From JAUXIQ01 sp030620925 [NCBI: Nitrospinota bacterium] (GTDB taxonomy: Bacteria; JAUXIQ01), in the NCBI GenBank assembly GCA_030620925.1, contig JAUXIQ010000001.1, positions 1 through 36,586 of the forward strand: DNA of 36,586 nt, in the 5' to 3' direction. The stretch's first letter is position 1; each line of letters starts with the position of its first letter. The translations under genes were made by a program, and so were the position numbers. The notes beneath the pieces are model-generated. The model was not told where the DNA came from. It saw only the letters and a program-made list of their open reading frames with translations, and made no database searches. Below are positions 31,527 to 36,586 of the stretch, in pieces.

Positions 31527-31624
31527 GTCATGTATGCAAGAATATTTATATTTTTTATCGTGATTGTGTTATAATCCAGCATCGGCCTTTTAAATAGTTG
31601 AATTATAACATATAATCCAGCTTG

Positions 31625-31731
31625 CATTCTCATGGATACCGTTGCCAGCGAAGCTGAATGGACCTTTTCTCATAATTAGACGAGATTCTTCGCCCCGCGA
31701 AACGCGGGACTCAGAATGACATAATGCGGCG
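31625..31731 (-). repeat. Dispersed repeat, longer form, copy B
   Basis: This block has the same order of strings as 30501-30585: CATTCT, GATACCGTTGCC, GCTGAATGGACCTT, CGAGATTCTTCGC, an inverted CCGCG…CGCGG core, and TCAGAATGACATAATGCGGC. No coding region is present. Confidence 0.75.
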
Positions 31732-31756
31732 TAGGGGCAGGCCCCTGTGCCTGCCC
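31731..31756. repeat. GGGCAGGC/GCCTGCCC hairpin
   Basis: GGGCAGGC (31735-31742) pairs with GCCTGCCC (31749-31756). It belongs to the same GTAGGGGCA family as 30809-30829 and joins directly onto the copy B repeat. Confidence 0.65.
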
Positions 31757-31898
31757 AAATAATATAAATACCAATGACGGGCAATCCCGCCTACCGCGAT
31801 TCTGCCAGCAATAAATTTCCCCTCCTCTGGACCCCGCCACACGCGGGGCGTTCCGGTTGAGGGGATTAAGGGGAGGGGGATTTTGAAAGCGCAATGGT
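31757..31898. repeat. Intergenic hairpin block, CCCCGC/GCGGGG core
   Basis: TCCCCTCC (about 31818-31825) and GGGAGGGGGA (about 31871-31880) form loose outer arms. CCCCGC (31832-31837) and GCGGGG (31843-31848) form a perfect inner stem. No gene is supported. Confidence 0.45.
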
Positions 31899-32010
31899 TG
31901 TAGGTGCGTATTGCATACGCCCCAATAAGGCGAGTTACAAACCCGCCCCTACGTAATCCCGCCTGCGGCGGGTTGATCGTCCAGGGCAGGCACGAGACTT
32001 GCCCCTACAA
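31899..32010. repeat. Block of GTAGG…CCTAC-type intergenic repeats
   Basis: Several short inverted strings occur here: TGTAGGTGCGTATTGCATACGC, CCCGCCTGCGGCGGG (31958-31972), and AGGGCAGGCACGAGACTTGC followed by CCCCTAC. These are G+C-rich hairpins of the same general kind as at 30809-30877 and 31731-31756. The remaining bases to the molybdoenzyme ATG at 32129 hold no clear promoter. Confidence 0.55.
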
Positions 32011-32128
32011 TCGCGTCAGGGAGGCGCCCACAATAATACTTGACTTTGAGGAAACTATAAAGTAGTAGAGTTCAAGGCATAAGATAAAAGCATTTTTCAA
32101 CGGTTGATATTTTCCCCGGGGGGAGGCG

Positions 32129-34750
32129 ATGAAGGAAGGGGTTTGGGAGGACGTCTGGATTCCGTCCGCTTGCAGCATCTGCTACAACCAGTGCGGCATC
32201 CTGGTGCACCGCGTGAACGGGGTTGTGGTAAAAATCGAGGGAAATCCGGAGAGTCCGCTGGGACTGGGGCGGCTGTGCCCCAAAGGGCTTTCGGGCATAA
32301 TGATGCTCTACGATCCTCACCGCCTCAACGTCCCCCTGAAACGCACCAACCCGGAAAAAGGTATTGGGGTCGACCCCGGCTGGGTGGAGATAAGCTGGGA
32401 TGAGGCCCTGGAGATAATAACCGGGAAGCTGAAGAAAGTGCGGGAGGAAGACCCACGCAAGCTGATCATGACCGGGTGCATCCCCTCCATGTGGCCCCTC
32501 ACCTTCGCCATGGCAACCTTCATGCCCGCATTCGGCTCGTCAAATGTGTTCTTTTCCGACGGACACCAGTGCGGCAACGCCGAGCACCTGCTGGCGGGGA
32601 CGCTTCACGGCGCTCTCACCACCAACCCCGACCTGGAGCATTGCGACTACTTAATAATGTTCGGATGCCACTGCGGCACCGCCGCATATTACGCCTTCAC
32701 CACCATGGCCCAGCGGATGGCCGACGCCCGCGCCCGGGGCATGAAGCTGGTGGTGGTGGACCCCATGATGAACGCCGCCGGCGAGAAGGCGGACGAGTGG
32801 CTGCCCATCCGGCCCGGCACCGACGGGGCGCTGGCGCTGGCCATGCTCAACGTCCTGCTCAACGAAACCGGAATATACGACAGGGAATATCTGCGGGAAC
32901 ACACCAACGGGCCCTATCTCATCGGACCGGACGGTCATTACGTACGCAGCGGTGAGAACGGCAAACCCCTGGTATGGGACGAATCAAGGGGTGCTGCAGG
33001 GACCTGCGAAGAAGTTGAGTCTCACCAGAACGCAATAGAGGGCGCATACACCGTCGGAGGCGTGGAGTGCAGGCCCGCCTTCCAGTTGTTGAAAGATCAC
33101 GTCCAGAATTACACCCCGGAATGGGCGGAGAAGATAACCACCATCCCCGCTCAGGTTACCAGGCGCATCGCCAGAGAATTCGGGGAGGCCGCAAGCGTGG
33201 GCAGCACCATTACCATAGACGGCGTACAGCTCCCCAGCCGACCGGCCTCGTTGGTCTATTTCAAAGGGTCCCACGGGCATAACCATGCCTGGCTCACATC
33301 GCTGGCCATAGAACTGCTGTGCGAGGTGGTGGGGGCCAGCAACGTCCCCGGAGGCCTCATGGGCGCCAGCCCCGTCTGCTACGGCCATCCGGAGACGGAG
33401 CTGCCGCGCTGGGTGCCCAAGGCGGGCCCCGACGGGCTGCTCACCCCCGGTATCTGGATCGGGGCAACGGAGCCCGGCTATTCGGTGAAACCATACCCCG
33501 CCGTGGAGCCGCAGGCGCCTCAGAGCTACAATCTGATGGACCTTCTCCCCACCGCTCTATCCAGTCATTTGGCGGTGCTCACCATGCCCCGGGGGGAGGA
33601 GTTTAAAATCCCCTACAAACCGGAAGTGCTCCTCAACTACGGGGCCAACAGCCTGATGAGCATCGGCAACCCGGAGACCACCGCCGACGCACTGCGTGAG
33701 CTGTTCGTAATCTCATTCAACCTGTGGCTGGACGAAACCACCGATTTCGCGGACATCGTCCTCCCCGACACCTCATACCTCGAACGGCTTGACCCTTCAC
33801 CCAATCTGCACATCCACCACTTCCCCGTGGGCATGGGGGATTGGGGCTGGCAGATACGCCAGCCGGTGGTGGAGCCTATAGGGCAGCGGCGGCATTTCTG
33901 CGAGGTGCTCATGGACCTCTCGGAGCGCCTGGGCATGCTGGATGCCCACCACGCACTGATCAACCACTATTACGGATTGCAGGGCGAACACACGCTCAAG
34001 CCCGATGAAAAATATTCCTGGGAAGAAATAGGAGACCACATCTATAAATACTACTTCGGACCCGGCCACGGGCTGGACTGGTTCAAGAAAAACGGTGTCA
34101 TCAAATGGCCCAAGAACGTCAAGGAAGCCTTCTGGAAACCCTTCATCGAGGCCCGGGTGCCCATATATTTCGAATGGATGAAGGAGTTCGGGGAAAAGGT
34201 GGATTCCATCGTCAAGGAGAACGCGCTTCCCTGGCCCGAGGAGGGCGATTTTCAGGCTCTCCCGGATTGGAAGCCCTGCGCTGCTCTGGAGAGCGAGGAT
34301 GAAGAGTACGACATGCAGGCCGTCTATTACCGCGTGGCCTGGCACTCCTTCTCCATGACCTACCAGAACCCCTGGTTGGCCGAAATCTCGGAGAAGATGG
34401 ACCCCTACTCCTATTTCATCTCCGTAAACACGACTACGGCGAAAGAGAAGGGTATCGAGAGCGGCGACCAGATATGGGTGGAATCGAAAGACGCCGGTAA
34501 GGTGCGTGGTCTGGCGGTGCTGGTGGAAGGGATACACCCTCAGGTGGTGGGCATAGCCAACAACGGCGGTCATTGGAGCCCCAACTTGCCGATTGCAAAA
34601 GGCAAAGGGGTCTTCTTCGAGGCGCTCATGCCCTTGGACCTTAAGAAGACCGACCCGGTGACCATCACCATGGACTGCGACGCCAGAGTCAAAATCTACA
34701 AGGACGCTTCGGGAGAAAAATGGCAAGATACGGCATGGTCATCGACCTGA
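32129..34750 (+). CDS. Molybdopterin (bis-MGD) oxidoreductase catalytic subunit
   Basis: This 873-residue DMSO-reductase-family enzyme starts with an Fe-S site (CSICYNQCG; C15, C18, C22, and C50 in RLCPKG), which should hold one [4Fe-4S] cluster. C148 in DGHQCGNAEHLL is the best candidate for the molybdenum or tungsten ligand. Other blocks are GVQLPSRPASLVYFKGSHGHNHAW and the C-terminal GDQIWVESKDAGKVRG domain. GGGGGAGG lies before the ATG. There is no Tat signal, so the subunit should stay in the cytoplasm. It overlaps the Fe-S gene by 31 bp and is followed by an NrfD gene, giving a PhsABC/PsrABC-like layout. The substrate is unknown; it need not be sulfur. Confidence 0.93.
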   Translation: MKEGVWEDVWIPSACSICYNQCGILVHRVNGVVVKIEGNPESPLGLGRLCPKGLSGIMMLYDPHRLNVPLKRTNPEKGIGVDPGWVEISWDEALEIITGKLKKVREEDPRKLIMTGCIPSMWPLTFAMATFMPAFGSSNVFFSDGHQCGNAEHLLAGTLHGALTTNPDLEHCDYLIMFGCHCGTAAYYAFTTMAQRMADARARGMKLVVVDPMMNAAGEKADEWLPIRPGTDGALALAMLNVLLNETGIYDREYLREHTNGPYLIGPDGHYVRSGENGKPLVWDESRGAAGTCEEVESHQNAIEGAYTVGGVECRPAFQLLKDHVQNYTPEWAEKITTIPAQVTRRIAREFGEAASVGSTITIDGVQLPSRPASLVYFKGSHGHNHAWLTSLAIELLCEVVGASNVPGGLMGASPVCYGHPETELPRWVPKAGPDGLLTPGIWIGATEPGYSVKPYPAVEPQAPQSYNLMDLLPTALSSHLAVLTMPRGEEFKIPYKPEVLLNYGANSLMSIGNPETTADALRELFVISFNLWLDETTDFADIVLPDTSYLERLDPSPNLHIHHFPVGMGDWGWQIRQPVVEPIGQRRHFCEVLMDLSERLGMLDAHHALINHYYGLQGEHTLKPDEKYSWEEIGDHIYKYYFGPGHGLDWFKKNGVIKWPKNVKEAFWKPFIEARVPIYFEWMKEFGEKVDSIVKENALPWPEEGDFQALPDWKPCAALESEDEEYDMQAVYYRVAWHSFSMTYQNPWLAEISEKMDPYSYFISVNTTTAKEKGIESGDQIWVESKDAGKVRGLAVLVEGIHPQVVGIANNGGHWSPNLPIAKGKGVFFEALMPLDLKKTDPVTITMDCDARVKIYKDASGEKWQDTAWSST

Positions 34751-35358
34751 AACGGTGCATCGGCTGCTACGGCTGTCAGATAGCCTGCAAGGCTGAAAAT
34801 TTCACGCCGCCCGGTATCACCTGGGCGCTGGTGCTGAAGAACGAGCAGGGCAGCTTCCCCGCCGTGCGGCGGCTCTCCCTGCCCATGCTGTGCATGCACT
34901 GCGCAGAACCCGCCTGCGAGAAGGTCTGCCCCTCAGGGGCCACGGTGAAGGAAGAGGACGGGACGGTCACCGTGGACTACGAAACCTGCATCGGATGCCG
35001 ATACTGCATGGTGGCCTGTCCCTACGGCTCCCGTTATTTCAACGACCGGGAGCTGAACTATTACGGCGATCAGCGGACACCCTACGAAGAGGTCGGGGCC
35101 GATCCCCCGGAAGGATGGGAAAGTAAGCCGCGCCGCGCGCGTTGCACGGGCAGGGTTGAGAAATGCGACTTATGCTCCCATCGCCGGGAGCAGGAGCTGG
35201 AACCGGCCTGCGTGGCCAACTGCATGGCCAAGGCGCGCTACTTCGGCGACCTGGACGACCCCTACTCAGAGGTCTCCCGTCTGGTCAGGGAGAAAGGCGG
35301 CTTTCAGTTGAACCCCGAGCTGGGCACGGACCCCTCGGTCTATTATCTGCCCGTATGA
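34720..35358 (+). CDS. Four-cluster ferredoxin-like electron-transfer subunit (PhsB/NrfC type)
   Basis: This 212-residue protein has four [4Fe-4S] cysteine sets: CIGCYGCQIACKAEN (from C13), CMHCAEPACEKVCP, CIGCRYCMVACPYGSRYF, and RCTGRVEKCDLCSHR with PACVANC. They are interleaved in the DmsB/NrfC/PhsB pattern. The role is to pass electrons between the membrane subunit and the catalytic subunit. The ATG at 34720 has GGGAG four bases upstream and lies within the end of the catalytic gene. ATG at 34735 is an alternative but has worse spacing. No signal peptide is present, fitting cytoplasmic location. Confidence 0.95.
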   Translation: MARYGMVIDLKRCIGCYGCQIACKAENFTPPGITWALVLKNEQGSFPAVRRLSLPMLCMHCAEPACEKVCPSGATVKEEDGTVTVDYETCIGCRYCMVACPYGSRYFNDRELNYYGDQRTPYEEVGADPPEGWESKPRRARCTGRVEKCDLCSHRREQELEPACVANCMAKARYFGDLDDPYSEVSRLVREKGGFQLNPELGTDPSVYYLPV

Positions 35359-35367
35359 GGTGAACGT

Positions 35368-36330
35368 ATGACGAATACCGGCTTGCGAAACAGCCCGGGA
35401 GGGAGCGGACAAGCCGTCTGGGGCTGGAAAGTAGCCGCTTACCTCTTCCTAGCCGGTGTGGGGGCGGGAGCCTACGCGGCGGGAGCGGTTGCGGATTTCC
35501 TGGGGACGGGCTGGGAGACCGCGTCCCGGACGGGGATAACCCTGGGCCCGCTGCTGGTGCTGGTTTCAACGGTCTTCCTCATTGCGGACCTCGGCGTCCC
35601 CGGCGGGTTTTTAAGGGCCGGAGCACGGCCCCGATCATCGTGGATATCCAGGGGAGTATTAATACTTACGCCGTTCGTGATAATAGGACTTATAAACATA
35701 TTCCTGCTGGTCTGGCCCTGGCATCTGCTCCAGGGGGCTCCGACGGCGCGCCTGGCCCTGGAGGGAGTGGGGATCGCCCTGGCCCTGCTGACCATGGTCT
35801 ATACCGGCCTGCTTCTGGGCGCCGTGCGGCCCATCCTCTTCTGGAACAACGCCATGCTGCCAGTGCTGTTCCTGCTTTCGGCGCTGTCTACGGGGCTGAT
35901 GGTCCTCATGCTTGCGCTTTCGCTCTCTCCGGCCGCCTCCGGCTTCGGCTTGCACGCACAATTATACGGACTGGCCAGGGCTGACGCCCTGATACTGGGG
36001 TTCGAAGCGGTGGTGGTGTTCTTCTACCTTCAGGGATGCTACGCCTCGCCTGCGTCCAGACCCTCAGCGGAGCTGCTGCTAACCGGCTCGCTGGCCCCCA
36101 TTTTCTGGGCCGGCCTGGTGGCCTCCGGCATCGCGTTTCCACTGGTCTACGAGCTTGTCGCCCTTTCTCCCGCGTCCAAAGAGGTCGAAACGGCTCTGGC
36201 TATGGCCGCATCCATTTTCGGCCTGGCGGGGGGTCTCCTGCTGCGCTACCTGATAGTGGCGGGGGGCATGAGGGTCCCTCTCAAGGCGGCGGGAATGTTG
36301 CTGAACACTTCCGGCAAAGCCCGCTTCTGA
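35368..36330 (+). CDS. NrfD/PsrC-type membrane anchor subunit
   Basis: This 320-residue integral membrane protein has about nine hydrophobic segments and starts with WGWKVAAYLFLAGVGAGAYAAGA, the NrfD-family opening. It would exchange electrons with the quinone pool and pass them to the Fe-S subunit. TGAGGTG stands just before the ATG. It lies nine bases after the Fe-S gene and just before the MoaD-like gene. No haem-ligand pattern was found, in line with NrfD proteins. Confidence 0.92.
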   Translation: MTNTGLRNSPGGSGQAVWGWKVAAYLFLAGVGAGAYAAGAVADFLGTGWETASRTGITLGPLLVLVSTVFLIADLGVPGGFLRAGARPRSSWISRGVLILTPFVIIGLINIFLLVWPWHLLQGAPTARLALEGVGIALALLTMVYTGLLLGAVRPILFWNNAMLPVLFLLSALSTGLMVLMLALSLSPAASGFGLHAQLYGLARADALILGFEAVVVFFYLQGCYASPASRPSAELLLTGSLAPIFWAGLVASGIAFPLVYELVALSPASKEVETALAMAASIFGLAGGLLLRYLIVAGGMRVPLKAAGMLLNTSGKARF

Positions 36331-36345
36331 AGTTGAGGTCTTACG

Positions 36346-36586
36346 GTGCTGGTAAAAATCAGTTTCTACGGCGTCTACCGAGATTTCCTCGACCGCTCGG
36401 GATTGGAGCTGGAACTGCCCCCGGAAGCCACCATCCGCGAGCTGCTCCAGGAGTTGAGCGAAATTCTGGGCAGTAAGTTCCGCCAGCGCATACTGGCCGA
36501 AGAAGGCGGGCTGCACCTGCACGTCAATCTTTCCGTCAACGACAGGCAGGTGAGCCCTTCCGAGATAGATGAGCGGCTATCCCCGG
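36346..36586 (+). CDS. MoaD/ThiS-like sulfur carrier (partial)
   Basis: This reading frame begins at a GTG with TTGAGG about eight bases upstream and runs 80 codons off the window. The sequence opens VLVKISFYGVYRDF, continues ELELPPEATIRELLQELSEIL, and has HLHVNLSVNDRQVSPSEI, the beta-grasp pattern of MoaD and related sulfur carriers. Full-length members end in Gly-Gly; that part is outside the window. MoaD supplies sulfur for the dithiolene of the molybdopterin cofactor, so its place next to a molybdoenzyme makes sense. A dedicated accessory carrier, as for some tungsten enzymes, is also possible. Confidence 0.78.
   Translation, partial: MLVKISFYGVYRDFLDRSGLELELPPEATIRELLQELSEILGSKFRQRILAEEGGLHLHVNLSVNDRQVSPSEIDERLSP

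Noticed and set aside
30415-32010. CRISPR or insertion sequence in the repeat-rich gaps
   Set aside because: Repeats are unequally spaced, in both orientations and of different length; there is no transposase frame and no terminal inverted repeat pair bounding the area.
33797-34726. 309-codon open frame on the minus strand
   Set aside because: It overlaps the molybdoenzyme gene, which has clear Fe-S and ligand motifs; its translation is rich in Val/Gly/His as expected from an antisense frame.

Overview
The window is a bacterial chromosome segment, probably from a strict or facultative anaerobe of moderately high G+C content. It carries a 2-hydroxyacyl-CoA dehydratase pair, a hydantoinase-B-type protein, a molybdopterin oxidoreductase with ferredoxin-like and NrfD subunits, and an FMN-type enoyl-ACP reductase (FabK). 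The order yceD-rpmF-plsX-fabK-fabD-fabG-acpP-fabF-rnc followed by an Elp3-like radical SAM gene resembles Clostridia-type and some Actinobacteria or Chloroflexi-type genomes. I cannot fix the phylum from the sequence alone.

Layout. 1-4.2 kb (+): the tail of an unidentified gene, a Tat-exported ABC substrate-binding protein, and a hydantoinase B protein. A 200-bp near-identical copy of the hydantoinase gene's 3' end lies 925 bp downstream, beyond an A+T-richer toxin-antitoxin-like pair. 4.3-4.9 kb (-): a hexapeptide-repeat protein of the gamma-carbonic anhydrase fold without the usual metal ligands. 5.2-8.8 kb (+): a carbamoyltransferase cassette made of a small membrane protein, a NodU/TobZ-type carbamoyltransferase, a DUF5989 protein and a membrane-anchored SGNH hydrolase. 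8.9-12.8 kb: an HD-GYP protein, an SDR oxidoreductase, a QueG-like iron-sulfur protein and an Elp3-like radical SAM protein.

12.9-20.3 kb (-): the fatty acid/phospholipid operon. It is read from a perfect TTGACA-N17-TATAAT promoter and ends with rnc. FabF has no usable ordinary start codon and probably begins at CTG or ATA. 20.6-24.3 kb (-): a DUF465 protein, tsaB, and two 2-hydroxyacyl-CoA dehydratase subunits. 24.5-29.6 kb (-): a tightly coupled four-gene unit of three membrane proteins plus a MoxR AAA+ ATPase, with no DUF58 or VWA gene. 29.7-31.4 kb (-): a small secreted protein and an Hsp20 chaperone, each with a clear terminator. 30.1-32.1 kb is mostly non-coding and holds a cluster of dispersed, hairpin-forming intergenic repeats. 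32.1-36.6 kb (+): a three-subunit molybdenum/tungsten oxidoreductase (catalytic, four-cluster Fe-S, NrfD anchor) followed by a MoaD-like sulfur carrier cut by the window end.

No tRNA, rRNA, CRISPR array, transposase or integrase was recognised. The least explained parts are the hydantoinase 3'-end duplication around the toxin-antitoxin-like pair, the MoxR membrane unit, and the carbamoyltransferase/SGNH cassette.
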